Assembly: GCF_038630985.1 (NCBI RefSeq)
Contig: NZ_CP152049.1
Span: 5,848,501-5,912,500, forward strand
Length of the DNA: 64,000 nucleotides
Direction of reading: 5' to 3'
From: Paenibacillus sp. FSL H8-0548
Lineage (GTDB): Bacteria > Bacillota > Bacilli > Paenibacillales > Paenibacillaceae
Shown here: positions 42,080 through 50,830 of the stretch, one piece after another
Position numbering within the stretch: position 1 is the first letter of the stretch
Layout: each line of letters begins with the position of its first letter
Program-made: the position numbers and the translations under genes
The notes under the pieces: generated by a model
What the model was told of the DNA's origin: nothing
The model's database searches: none
Seen by the model: the letters and a program-made list of their open reading frames with translations, nothing else

Positions 42080-42943
42080 CTGCTGGATCCCTACCGCAAA
42101 AGATTCGACGCCCTGACTCCATTTCCATTCGAATGCGTCTATCGAGATACGAAGAGTGCGCAGAATGAGCTCCCCGATCATTTTCACGATTGGTATGAGC
42201 TGGTCTACATTTATAGCGGCAAAGGCACCTTCTTTATCGATCAGACTTTTTATGATGCAGCTGCCGGTGATGTTTTTTTAATTCCCGGCAATACGATCCA
42301 TCGCTCGTTTCCCGATTCCGAAAATCCAAAAACATCGACGGCGCTGTTTTTCAACGCTTCGCTCGTTCATAACCCTCCACTTGGCGAGTCCTTCTCTTAT
42401 TTGCGCTGCTTCGAGCAAGCTAAGCGCCGCAAGGCATACCGGCATCAGACAGCCGCGGCTGACACGAGTCAGCAAATCGTCGCTTTAATCGATCGTATCC
42501 ATGCGGAGGAGAAAGACAAGCTGCCGGGCTATCGCCAAGCGGTGCTGCTGCATTTGCAGCAAATACTGCTTATTCTCGGCAGAGCCCTTAATCCGGCAGA
42601 CGCAGAGCCAGCTCTATTCTCGTCAGCGCCAAGCTGGATGACGTCTATATTGACTTATATTGATGAGCATCCAGGCAATCCTCTCGGGCTGTCACAGCTG
42701 GCCAAGCAAGCATCGGTCACCCCAGCCCACTTCTCGCGCGTGTTCAAGAAGCTTACCGGCATGAACGTAACGGAATACGTCACAACCAAACGCATTATAA
42801 GGGCCAAGGAGCTGCTCATGGAGAGTGATGCCAATATTTCCGAGATCGCCGAGCAATGCGGCTTTGAAAGCCTTCCACATTTTCACCGTATGTTCAAAAA
42901 ACTAACAGGCATGACTCCCTCGTATTACAAAAAGAACGAATAA
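42080..42943 (+). CDS. AraC-family regulator of the L-galactose operon, apparent CTG start
   Basis: A 287-residue regulator: N-terminal cupin (about 15-110) with LPDHFHDWYELVYIYSGKGT, then GDVFLIPGNTIHRSF; C-terminal AraC HTH (about 185-285) with LSQLAKQASVTPAHFSRVFK and ISEIAEQCGFESLPHFHRMF. No ATG, GTG or TTG lies between the in-frame stop TGA 42074-42076 and the conserved LDPYRKRF. GAGGTG at 42070-42075 places the start at CTG 42080 (or 42083). An internal TTG at 42401 would delete the sensing domain. It is divergent from the galactose operon and most likely activates it. Confidence 0.83.
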   Translation: MLDPYRKRFDALTPFPFECVYRDTKSAQNELPDHFHDWYELVYIYSGKGTFFIDQTFYDAAAGDVFLIPGNTIHRSFPDSENPKTSTALFFNASLVHNPPLGESFSYLRCFEQAKRRKAYRHQTAAADTSQQIVALIDRIHAEEKDKLPGYRQAVLLHLQQILLILGRALNPADAEPALFSSAPSWMTSILTYIDEHPGNPLGLSQLAKQASVTPAHFSRVFKKLTGMNVTEYVTTKRIIRAKELLMESDANISEIAEQCGFESLPHFHRMFKKLTGMTPSYYKKNE

Positions 42944-43006
42944 TAGCAACCGACATCGGTGTCGTCCGTATTCGCCCAAGACAACAGTAACGGCTGTTAT
43001 GAACAG

Positions 43007-43054
43007 AAAAAAGCTGCACCTAAGGCTCTCGAACCTTTAAGTGCAGCTTTTTCC
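43007..43054. terminator. Bidirectional terminator between araC and the DMT gene
   Basis: AAAAAAGCTGCAC pairs with GTGCAGCTTTTT around a CCTAAGG/CCTTTAAG inner stem; A run on one side and T run on the other serve both convergent genes. Confidence 0.88.
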
Positions 43055-43086
43055 TGTTTACCTACGATCTGAAATGATCCTTCATT

Positions 43087-44025
43087 TTAAGCACCGAACA
43101 ATCGCATGAGCAATATGCCTGCAAAAGCCAGCGTGATGCCAGTAACCTCCGTACGTGTAAACTTTTCCTTTACAACAAAGCGCGTGTAAAGAAGCACGAT
43201 GAGCACATTAAGCGCAGTAACTGCGGATACGAGCCCAGCTTTGCCAAGATCAAAAGCCGTTACGATAAACATCATCCCAACTGCATTCGTGATGCCAATA
43301 GCCAGGCCGACGAGAAACGTTCGTTTGCTGCTCCAGCCTACCTGGCCCACAGCGCCTGCAGCGCTCGCAGCATGCTCCGATACCCGAACCTCGCCGCCTC
43401 CACCATACTGAAGCGACTTTACCTGCTGAGCTCGTTCTTTTTGCAGGTCCTTCAGGCACCATATGCCAAAGCAAGCTGCACCCGTCACAAACATAAAGAA
43501 CATCGTTGGAAATAATTCTGCCTCCATTAGTGTCGACCATTTGCCCGATAGATCATTGGCTGCAAACAACAGCATTGCCAGCAGCCCCCACTGTGCGCCC
43601 TGCAAATTTCGCAGAGAAATATCATTTGACATCCGAACGAGCAGCACGCCGCCAATAATGACAATAAAAGCAATAAGCTGCATGGCGTGAAGCTTCTCCT
43701 GCCATAATCCAAAGGCAACAATGACAACTACAACAGACGGCAGTGCTGTCAAAATCGCGACCAGCGATGCTTTGCCGACTGCAAATCCCTTAAACATGCT
43801 CGCATTCGCTCCAAAGGAGAACAAGCCCATCTGTATTCCGATCAGCGCCGCCACCGTCCAGTTAGACGAGAAGACAAGCGCACAGATTCCATTAATGATC
43901 GCGCCCATTGTGAATGTTCCGCAAAGCAATAAATTGCGACTCAGCGGCTTCTGACTCGTCCAATGATATAAAATTCCCCGCAAACCAAAGCATATGGCCG
44001 CGAACACCGAATAAGTAAGCCACAT
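43087..44025 (-). CDS. DMT/EamA-type membrane transporter
   Basis: A 312-residue membrane protein with about ten helices in two EamA-like halves: SVFAAICFGLRGILYHWTSQ, FKGFAVGKASLVAILTALPS and LIAFIVIIGGVLLVRM in the first, AFDLGKAGLVSAVTALNVLI and TGITLAFAGILLMRLFGA in the second. Between them lies a charged loop (about 200-235). Such proteins move metabolites or drugs; substrate unknown. The start at 44025 is preferred for AAGGAG upstream, though the spacing is long (12 nt); ATG 44058 has no site. It lies beside the galactose regulator but is convergent with it, so no functional link is proven. Confidence 0.8.
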   Translation of the reverse strand: MWLTYSVFAAICFGLRGILYHWTSQKPLSRNLLLCGTFTMGAIINGICALVFSSNWTVAALIGIQMGLFSFGANASMFKGFAVGKASLVAILTALPSVVVVIVAFGLWQEKLHAMQLIAFIVIIGGVLLVRMSNDISLRNLQGAQWGLLAMLLFAANDLSGKWSTLMEAELFPTMFFMFVTGAACFGIWCLKDLQKERAQQVKSLQYGGGGEVRVSEHAASAAGAVGQVGWSSKRTFLVGLAIGITNAVGMMFIVTAFDLGKAGLVSAVTALNVLIVLLYTRFVVKEKFTRTEVTGITLAFAGILLMRLFGA

Positions 44026-44415
44026 AATAACCAAAAGCTCCTTCCATCTTCCATCCATATCGGATGATCAAACATAATAGTCCCTATCATATCAAGCTAT
44101 AGCCAATTTGTCTGTACCAAAAAAACATACAGTAATCCAGGATATATGAAATAAAATATAGTAATGGATAATTTTATGTATCCACCATTCGGATTTACCG
44201 ACCTACACAATTTTATCGGTAACTTTACGACATACATCTTGGAGCAAACAACGATTAAAGCACTTTTAAATATCGGAGCATAATAAACAGAGCCATCCTA
44301 TCGCTGAAAGCAGCGTGAATGGCTCTTATTGGTTTTCAATTCTCTGAGCTAGTGTGCGTCGCTTACCTTTCTGTAACGTATCGATCCAGCAATTGCATAA
44401 GCTGCCTGATGGATC

Positions 44416-44640
44416 GATGGTTGGTTGGTGCCAGCCCACCCGCTACTCCTACATTGCACTTTTTACAATGTAACTGGCGTCTGACCGGCTCACCCGAGCC
44501 TACATTGCACTTTCTACAACAGATTCGTCTCGATGAAGGCTAAATAAGCCAATATGGCGCGATTCTATTGCATTTTCTACAACGTAGCTCCGATAACCTC
44601 ACTTTGTTACGTATTCCATTGCACAAAGTACACTACTATT
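44416..44640 (+). repeat. TTGCACTTT-type intergenic element, copy 2
   Basis: Second copy of the element at 35293-35515: GGTTGGTTGGTG, TTGCACTTTTTACAA, TTGCACTTTCTACAA, TTGCATTTTCTACAA, and TTACGTATTCCATTGCACAAA. Divergence is moderate, with the 15-bp subunits best kept. It lies in a gene-free stretch 44059-44689, whose other parts show nothing I can name. Confidence 0.75.
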
Positions 44641-44689
44641 CTAAATATGACACTTCGAAACCGTACTTTATTAAAAAACCAGCTTACTT

Positions 44690-45337
44690 TCACCTATTCA
44701 TATCGTTATCCATATCCATATCCGTACCTGTGTCCGTATCCACTCTAATCTCCCTATGCTCATCATCCAGCTCATACAGCAGCTGCCCCTGTGCATCGTA
44801 TGCGGACAACCTTCCAGTCTTAAACTGCGGCAGCCCTTCATCTGAGTTACGAACAGAACGTGCCGCCTGATAAACCCCGTCCTTGATTTCCGCATTCTGC
44901 TCCAAGCCATCCCACCAAGTAACCTGCAGTCTGCTGATCTGAGGATCATTTAGCTCTCCAGCATAATAATAATGCCGATTCTTGCCAAACGTTGAATACC
45001 CTCCCTTGAAACTGAGCAAAATTTGCGGATCCAGAGGCATGACCGATCCTCCGTGATGGCTCCAAATGAAGCCCAGAGAACGTTTCACAAAAATATTATG
45101 ATAGAGGCCATGCTCATGATCGACCATTTGCAGCAGCTCATACCCGTGTCCAATCTTCGTTCTGGTCGCAATTGGAGCAGCAGGCGTTTCCATGTTGTTC
45201 AGCTCCGTTTGAATAACTTTCTCCAATCGAAATCCACTGTTTCCGGACATTGCTTTAAAAATAATGAAGAACGAGAGCAATAGGAGCAGCCACCGGATCA
45301 AATGACCAAGCAAACCATTCTTTCTCATATTCATCAT
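44690..45337 (-). CDS. Hypothetical membrane-anchored protein
   Basis: A 215-residue protein that I do not recognise. One N-terminal membrane helix (about 10-30, GHLIRWLLLLLSFFIIFKAM) precedes an extracytoplasmic domain of about 180 residues rich in aromatic and charged residues (GYSTFGKNRHYYYAGELND). The C-terminus (DTDTGTDMDMDNDM) is low-complexity and comes from GATATGGATATGG-like repeats, so it may be a replication-slippage tail. It overlaps the upstream gene by 4 bp (ATGA), so the two are translationally coupled. GGGAGG precedes the start. Confidence 0.7.
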   Translation of the reverse strand: MMNMRKNGLLGHLIRWLLLLLSFFIIFKAMSGNSGFRLEKVIQTELNNMETPAAPIATRTKIGHGYELLQMVDHEHGLYHNIFVKRSLGFIWSHHGGSVMPLDPQILLSFKGGYSTFGKNRHYYYAGELNDPQISRLQVTWWDGLEQNAEIKDGVYQAARSVRNSDEGLPQFKTGRLSAYDAQGQLLYELDDEHREIRVDTDTGTDMDMDNDMNR

Positions 45338-45804
45338 CTACTCTCCCTCCCTTCTTCAAACGAAACCGGAAAGGAGATGGACTCACCGTAGGCTTCTCGG
45401 AAAATAGTAATGCTCTTCAAGCCTTCAGGCACCTGTTTAAATGTAAAGTAACCACTCGATTTGAAAATACTCGTTGATGCTCCTGCGGATTGGTGTTCGA
45501 GCACTTCATTGCTATCTGTAATGATCTGAATGTTATTAGGCAAGTTCGGCCACGACAATAGACCCTCCGACGTCATGTACACAATCAGCTTTCCATCACC
45601 ATAAATGACGCTATCCACTGTAAACTTTTTCTTGAAAAATGTTTGCTTATCTGCATTCACCTCATAATAATAGCCCTGTTTCTTAGCCTCTTTTACCTGT
45701 GGGTCCCGATCAAACCAATCGATAGCTGGAAGCACCAGAAGTAGAGCAAAACCTCCCACTACAACAAGCAGCAACCATTCTATTCTACGTAATGTATTTC
45801 TCAT
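45334..45804 (-). CDS. Hypothetical membrane-anchored protein
   Basis: A 156-residue protein with an N-terminal membrane helix (about 10-28, WLLLVVVGGFALLLVLPAI) and a small extracytoplasmic beta-rich domain (about 45-150) with FTVDSVIYGDGKLIVYMTSE and GYFTFKQVPEGLKSITIFRE. I do not recognise the family. A ribosome site GGGAGG lies before ATG 45804. It forms a two-gene unit with 44690-45337. Both could act at the membrane surface as a pair. Confidence 0.72.
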   Translation of the reverse strand: MRNTLRRIEWLLLVVVGGFALLLVLPAIDWFDRDPQVKEAKKQGYYYEVNADKQTFFKKKFTVDSVIYGDGKLIVYMTSEGLLSWPNLPNNIQIITDSNEVLEHQSAGASTSIFKSSGYFTFKQVPEGLKSITIFREAYGESISFPVSFEEGRESR

Positions 45805-45854
45805 GGAACCTCCCTTTAAAAAAGATCTACCTAAAAGTTAATTACTTTAAATAA

Positions 45855-45874
45855 GTTACTTTCATTTAGTAAAC
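45855..45874. promoter_or_regulatory. Candidate operator upstream of the CatE-like gene
   Basis: GTTACTTTCATTTAGTAAAC is an imperfect inverted repeat (GTTAC/GTAAAC with TTAC-like half sites) in the 268-bp region before the dioxygenase gene. CatE-type genes in Bacillus are controlled by HxlR/MarR-type repressors that bind such dyads; the match is only suggestive. Confidence 0.35.
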
Positions 45875-46072
45875 GAGTGTGATACGATATGCTTATAAGA
45901 AATAGATTGGTCATCGTTATAAAATGAGCATTGCTTACGACGGCGTTTTATCGTTTGAGCTATGTGAGTTTCTTTTTCCATTATTGTACATGATATATCT
46001 ATCTGGAACTATGCCCTTAACGATAAATCCTCAATTTCCATCGCTTCACAACAACTATTAGGAGGTCTTTTT

Positions 46073-46945
46073 ATGACAACATTCTTGGATCAAAACATTA
46101 CGCTAGGCGAAGTAAAGCTAAAGGTTAGTCAGCTTGATCGGTCGATTTCTTTTTATACGGAGGTCGTTGGCTTAAAGGTGCTTCAGCATGACGCGGCGAG
46201 CGGAACAGCTTCCTTTACCGTCGATGGACAAGATACGCTGCTTGTACTTGAAGAGGTGCCTAATGCGGTCATTCCACAAAAAAGGGCAAATGCGGGGTTG
46301 TACCATTTTGCTATATTGCTGCCTGATCGTCGTGCCCTATCGCTCTCCTTGCGCCATTTGATGCAAAGCGGCATTCATATCGGACAGGGAGATCATCTAG
46401 TGAGCGAGGCACTCTATATTTCTGACCCTGACAATAACGGAATCGAAATTTATGCCGATCGCCCACGTGAGCAGTGGCGTCGCGACGCGGGCGGCAATTA
46501 TGTTATGGCAACTGATCCACTCGCTTGGGAGAGCTTGCTTGCAGAGAGTGAGGGGCTGGAATGGAGCGGCTTGCCGCTAGGGACAATCATTGGGCATGTG
46601 CATCTCCATGTTGGAGATTTGAGATTATCAAGGGCCTTCTATGAAGGCAAGCTTGGCTTTGATGTCGTTGGTGATTATGCGCAGATGTCTGCTGTTTTCG
46701 TCTCCGCGGGCGGCTACCACCACCATATTGGCATGAATATTTGGGCAGGGACAGGCGTTGTAGTGCCTCCGGCAAATACCGTTGGCTTATCGTATTTCAC
46801 CATTGTCTTCCCAAGTGCTGCAACGCGTGAGACGCTGCTTGATCACCTGCGCAGCACAGGTGTCGACGTCTCAAATAACGGCAGCGCCTATGTGGTGCAT
46901 GACCCTGCAGGCATCGCGATTCACCTCGCAGTTAAAGCCGCTTAA
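46073..46945 (+). CDS. Extradiol ring-cleavage dioxygenase, CatE-like (VOC fold)
   Basis: A 290-residue two-domain VOC protein resembling catechol-2,3-dioxygenase CatE. Domain 1 (about 9-125) with LGEVKLKVSQLDRSISFYTE, LYHFAILLPDRRAL and ALYISDPDNNGIEIYADRPR; domain 2 (about 170-285) with IGHVHLHVGDLRLSRAFYEG, GYHHHIGMNIWAG and a terminal Glu-less YVVHDPAGIAIHL. His174-His-like (VHLH) and HHH residues are probable metal ligands. The typical last ligand Glu in domain 2 is not obvious, so the catalytic state is uncertain. AGGAGG precedes ATG. Converges on an AraC gene with 4-bp overlap. Confidence 0.82.
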   Translation: MTTFLDQNITLGEVKLKVSQLDRSISFYTEVVGLKVLQHDAASGTASFTVDGQDTLLVLEEVPNAVIPQKRANAGLYHFAILLPDRRALSLSLRHLMQSGIHIGQGDHLVSEALYISDPDNNGIEIYADRPREQWRRDAGGNYVMATDPLAWESLLAESEGLEWSGLPLGTIIGHVHLHVGDLRLSRAFYEGKLGFDVVGDYAQMSAVFVSAGGYHHHIGMNIWAGTGVVVPPANTVGLSYFTIVFPSAATRETLLDHLRSTGVDVSNNGSAYVVHDPAGIAIHLAVKAA

Positions 46946-47796
46946 TGAGAAGTCGTGCCTTGTCCGTAAATCGTTCGGTACATTTTCGGAGATACAGTCT
47001 CGGCTGAACGAAACACACGTATAAAATAACTCGCTTGTGCGAATCCGCACCGAGCCGCAACCTCTGTCACGGATAAAGCCGTCGTCGCCAGCAGCAGCTT
47101 CGCTGCATCGATACGGCATTCCGTGACATAGTGATTCGGCGTCTTTCCCATCACCTGCTGAAACAGCCGCAAGAAGTGATACGAGCTGTAGCCCGCCAGT
47201 GCCGCCATCCGCTCCAAGCTCCACGGCTCCTCACATTTATACCGTATTTGATCCGCTGCTACCCGAATCGCATTTTGCTTCTCTAATGCGGAAGAACCCT
47301 CCAAACGCTCTGAATGCTGTACGAGCTCAACCAATATTTCGTACAGCAGCGCAGACAAGCGCGGCTCATTGCCCGTCTCGAATGGACTGCACAATGCATA
47401 CATTTCCTCCATCAGCTCCTTGAACCTTTCACGATTAGAGAACGTAAACAGCCAGCCGCCAGACTCATCAGCCTCTCTTAGCATAGGCAGCGGGATCTGT
47501 GTTTCAAAATGAATCCACCGCACATCCCACGGATCTTCCACGCTTGAGCCATACTGCTGAAAAGCATGCTTCGGATACAAAAAGCCGTCGCCAGCTCCAA
47601 GCTCCAGCCGTTCACCGCCACTGCCGCTGCGTACATAGCCGCTTCCCTTATAAATCAGATGCAAATTATAATGCTTCAGCTGCCCCTGCTCTCTTCGCTC
47701 GGCATGCTGAGGGAAATCCGTGTAGCGACCAATTAAATCGGGATAACATACATAATGGGAAAAAGATGGATTGGGGATAATATAATGCTTGATCAT
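46942..47796 (-). CDS. AraC-family regulator of the GH42 gene
   Basis: A 284-residue regulator with an N-terminal cupin (about 35-125; LHLIYKGSGYVRSG, LELGAGDGFLYPKHAFQQYG, DPWDVRWIHFE) and a C-terminal AraC HTH (about 185-280; SLERMAALAGYSSYHFLRLF, VTEVAARCGFAQASYFIRVF). It is divergent from a GH42 beta-galactosidase gene with 156 bp between, so it probably activates that gene in response to a galactoside. Convergent 4-bp overlap with the CatE-like gene. Confidence 0.88.
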   Translation of the reverse strand: MIKHYIIPNPSFSHYVCYPDLIGRYTDFPQHAERREQGQLKHYNLHLIYKGSGYVRSGSGGERLELGAGDGFLYPKHAFQQYGSSVEDPWDVRWIHFETQIPLPMLREADESGGWLFTFSNRERFKELMEEMYALCSPFETGNEPRLSALLYEILVELVQHSERLEGSSALEKQNAIRVAADQIRYKCEEPWSLERMAALAGYSSYHFLRLFQQVMGKTPNHYVTECRIDAAKLLLATTALSVTEVAARCGFAQASYFIRVFRSAETVSPKMYRTIYGQGTTSH

Positions 47797-47952
47797 CGCC
47801 GCCGGCTCCCTTCTTTAAGTTCGCAATATTGTATCATAAATCGCAGGATATTGTCATTTACGCCAATTCTTATTGATTTTACAATTAAGAAACATACTAA
47901 TGATTCGCAATATATTCTTATATTTAATCAATCATTTTAGGAGGAACAACAA

Positions 47953-50007
47953 TTGAAGCCTATCGACGCCTTAAAAGAATTTCGCCTTGGCACCTGCTAT
48001 TACCCGGAGCATTGGCCTGAAGCCTTGTGGGAGGATGACTTCCGCCGGATGAGCGAGCTTGGCTTCTCCATCGTACGTGTCGCAGAATTTGCTTGGTCGA
48101 TTTTCGAACCTGAAGAGGGTGTTTTCTCATTCGAGCTATTTGATCGGGCGCTCGCTCTTGCCCATAAGCATGGCATAAAGGTAATCATCGGTACGCCAAC
48201 AGCCACGCCTCCCGCATGGCTTACTCATAAATACCCTGAGGTACTGAATGTTACACAGGAAGGCGTAACGCTGCAGCACGGACTTCGTCGCCATTACAAC
48301 TACAGCAGCCAAAAATACCGCGAGCTGTCTGCGATCATTACGCGCAAAATGGCCGAGCATTATAAGGATCATCCGGCTGTCATCGGCTGGCAGATCGATA
48401 ATGAATTCAACTGCGAAATTGGCGTGTTTTATGCGCCTGCCGATCATGATGCGTTTCGCATTTGGCTGCAGGAGAAATACGGTACGCTGGACAAGCTGAA
48501 CGAAGCTTGGGGAACTGTTTTTTGGAGCCAAACGTATTCTGCTTGGGAGCAAGTATTTCTGCCTCGTCCAACACCAGCAGATCATCAGCCAAATCCTCAT
48601 CAAGCGCTCGACGAGAAACGGTTTATATCTGACAATACGATTTCCTACGCTAAGGTGCAGGGAGATATTTTGCGCAAGGTCGCTCCTAATCACTGGGTAA
48701 CGACAAATGGGCTATTCGGTCATTTGGACAGCCACCGGATGAATGACGAGCTGCTCGATTTTTTCAGCTACGATTCCTATCCGCAGTTCTCCACCATCTT
48801 TTATGATAAGAATGAAGTGAACCCGCTCGCCGATAGAGGCTGGAGCCAGACACTTGGAGCGGTTCGCTCCATCTCGCCAAACTTTGCCATTATGGAGCAG
48901 CAATCCGGTCCCGGCGGCTGGGTTAACCGTATGGATATGCCCTCGCCCAAGCCTGGGCAGATGCGCCTCTGGACTTATCAATCCATTGCGCACGGCGCAA
49001 ATATGGTTCTATACTTCCGCTGGCGGACGGCGACGGTTGGCAACGAGATCTATTGGCACGGCATTAACGACTATCACAATCAACCGAATCGCCGCGTTCG
49101 CGAGGCAGGCCAAATCGGAGCAGAGCTTGCTGGGGCAGGCGATCGTATAGCGAATACACAATTTAAAGCTGAGATTGCGCTGCTTCGCGACTATGATAAT
49201 GAATGGGATGGCGAATACGACGTATGGCATGGCCCGTTCACTTGGCAAAGCGGCAAGGCATGGTTTAAAGCGTTGAACTACAGACATATTCCTAGCGATA
49301 TGCTTTATGTTCGCAGCGGTACGACCATCGAGGACTTGAAACGCTACAAGGTGCTCGTCTACCCGCATCCTGCGATTATGCGCGATGAGACAGCCGAGCT
49401 TCTAGAGCAATACGTTCGTGAGGGAGGCATTATTATTTTCGGCTGCCGAACCGGCTATAAGAATGAGCATGGCCATGCCTACATGCGTCCTTTCCCTGGC
49501 GCCGCTGCTGGACTATGCGGTATTTCCGTGGAAGAATTTACGATGGTAAAGGGCTCGCGCGCAGCAACATCCATGAAATGGAGCGGCAGCGGGGAAGCCT
49601 TGACTGGTGCAGATTCCTTCAATGAGATTCTGGTTGTGGAAAGCGATTCGGCTGAAGCAGTCGCTCATTACGCTTCCGACTACTATGCAGGCAAACCCGC
49701 GGTGACAAAAAACGTGTTCGGTGAAGGACAGGCTTGGTATTACGGAGCTGTGTTCAATGAGGAAGCTGCAGGACAAATCATCGAGCGGCTTGGTCTTTCT
49801 TCGCCTGCTTCCGACTGGCTGACACTTCCTAAAGAAGTAGAGCTGGCCATTCGCGAAGGTGAGGACGGTCCGCTGTATTTCCTGCTCAACTATAGCGAGC
49901 AGCCTGCTTTAGTGACACTTAATGAGGAAAAAACGGATCTGCTCACAGGCAGCAAGCTAAGCGGTAGCCTAACCTTAGAAGGCTACGGCGTCGTCGTTCT
50001 CAGCTAA
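47953..50007 (+). CDS. GH42 beta-galactosidase
   Basis: A 684-residue glycosidase of family 42 that cleaves beta-galactosides such as galacto-oligosaccharides. The N-terminal TIM barrel begins with FRLGTCYYPEHWPEALWEDD and has SIVRVAEFAWSIFEPEEG; the acid/base Glu is in GWQIDNEFNCEIG and the nucleophile Glu in AIMEQQSGPGGW. Residues about 390-590 form the trimerisation domain, then a C-terminal domain. No signal peptide: cytoplasmic. TTG 47953 is the start, with AGGAGG 8 nt upstream and no ATG or GTG near. Its neighbour is the divergent AraC regulator; a terminator follows at 50039. Confidence 0.93.
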   Translation: MKPIDALKEFRLGTCYYPEHWPEALWEDDFRRMSELGFSIVRVAEFAWSIFEPEEGVFSFELFDRALALAHKHGIKVIIGTPTATPPAWLTHKYPEVLNVTQEGVTLQHGLRRHYNYSSQKYRELSAIITRKMAEHYKDHPAVIGWQIDNEFNCEIGVFYAPADHDAFRIWLQEKYGTLDKLNEAWGTVFWSQTYSAWEQVFLPRPTPADHQPNPHQALDEKRFISDNTISYAKVQGDILRKVAPNHWVTTNGLFGHLDSHRMNDELLDFFSYDSYPQFSTIFYDKNEVNPLADRGWSQTLGAVRSISPNFAIMEQQSGPGGWVNRMDMPSPKPGQMRLWTYQSIAHGANMVLYFRWRTATVGNEIYWHGINDYHNQPNRRVREAGQIGAELAGAGDRIANTQFKAEIALLRDYDNEWDGEYDVWHGPFTWQSGKAWFKALNYRHIPSDMLYVRSGTTIEDLKRYKVLVYPHPAIMRDETAELLEQYVREGGIIIFGCRTGYKNEHGHAYMRPFPGAAAGLCGISVEEFTMVKGSRAATSMKWSGSGEALTGADSFNEILVVESDSAEAVAHYASDYYAGKPAVTKNVFGEGQAWYYGAVFNEEAAGQIIERLGLSSPASDWLTLPKEVELAIREGEDGPLYFLLNYSEQPALVTLNEEKTDLLTGSKLSGSLTLEGYGVVVLS

Positions 50008-50038
50008 ATAATTGCGGGGTGAGTCCCGCTTTAAACCA

Positions 50039-50093
50039 AGAGGATGCCCCAAAAGCCATAAATTCGGCTAGGGCATCCTCTTATTATTTCCAG
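50039..50093 (+). terminator. Terminator of the GH42 gene
   Basis: AAGAGGATGCCC pairs with GGGCATCCTCTT around an inner AGCC/GGCT stem, followed by ATTATTT. It starts 31 bp after the gene stop. Confidence 0.8.
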
Positions 50094-50102
50094 TTGGTTA
50101 CA

Positions 50103-50620
50103 GGTTTCGGTCATTCGGGCGCGATAAGAACACATAGGTGCTTATCACAGCAAAACAGCTTATTTTCTCGAGTGATAAGCACGTATACGTGCTTATCAGG
50201 TGGATTTAGTGGCGGGTTTCGGTCATTCGAGCGCGATAAGAACACATAGGTGCTTATCACAGCAAAACAGCTTATTTTCTCGAGTGATAAGCACGTATAC
50301 GTGCTTATCAGGTGGATTTAGTGACGGGTTTCGGTCATTCGAGCGCGATAAGAACACATAGGTGCTTATCACAGCAAAACAGCTTATTTTCTCGAGTGAT
50401 AAGCACGTATACGTGCTTATCAGGTGGATTTAGTGGCGGGTTTCGGTCATTCGGGCGCGATAAGAACACATAGGTGCTTATCACAGCAAAACAGATTACT
50501 TTCTCGAGTGATAAGTACGTATACGTGCTTATCAGATGGATTTAGTGGCGGGTTTCGGTCATTCGAGCGCGATAAGAACACATAGGTGCTTATCACAGCA
50601 AAACAGCTTATTTTCTCGGA
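50103..50620 (+). repeat. 112-bp tandem repeat, 4.6 units, with paired palindromes
   Basis: Units begin at 50103, 50215, 50327, 50439 and 50551 (GGTTTCGGTCATTCG), all 112 bp apart, and the last is cut after TTATTTTCTCG near 50620. Each holds an imperfect dyad GATAAGAACACA-TAGGTGCTTATC and a perfect 24-bp palindrome made of GATAAGCACGTA and its reverse complement. Units differ at only a few bases. Located between the GH42 gene and the LplB operon. No coding frame is convincing. Confidence 0.95.
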
Positions 50621-50830
50621 AAATAAGAGGGTCCTTCACAAGTGAACTGCACCCATAAATAGCAAGGGCGCTGCCAAAGGAGCCCACATTCTCTATAATA
50701 GATTTTTTCGAATCTAACGTTTGTTGACTATAGTATCAAGTTTGTTGTCTAGAAGCACCCAATCCTCCTACTATACAATGTACTTAACAAGTGCATGACA
50801 AGCGAGAAGACACCGAAAGGAGTAACAGAC
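50621..50830 (+). promoter_or_regulatory. Upstream region of the LplB-type operon
   Basis: About 200 bases without a gene. TTGACT (50723-50728) and nearby TAGTATCA-type bases may serve as a promoter, but spacing is not ideal. No operator is recognised. Confidence 0.3.

Noticed and set aside
42401..42943. AraC regulator starting at TTG 42401
   Set aside because: It would remove a well-conserved cupin sensor that is in frame upstream with a ribosome site and promoter.
36058..42943. L-fucose or galacturonate operon
   Set aside because: L-fucose oxidation would need L-fuconate dehydratase, not UxaA/UxaB; galacturonate use would need UxaC, which is absent. L-galactose explains all five enzymes.
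50019..50249. Short + strand ORF in the 112-bp array
   Set aside because: It is only a reading of the repeat unit and changes frame between units.
50103..50620. CRISPR array
   Set aside because: Units are 112-bp tandem copies with no unique spacers, and no cas genes are present in the window.
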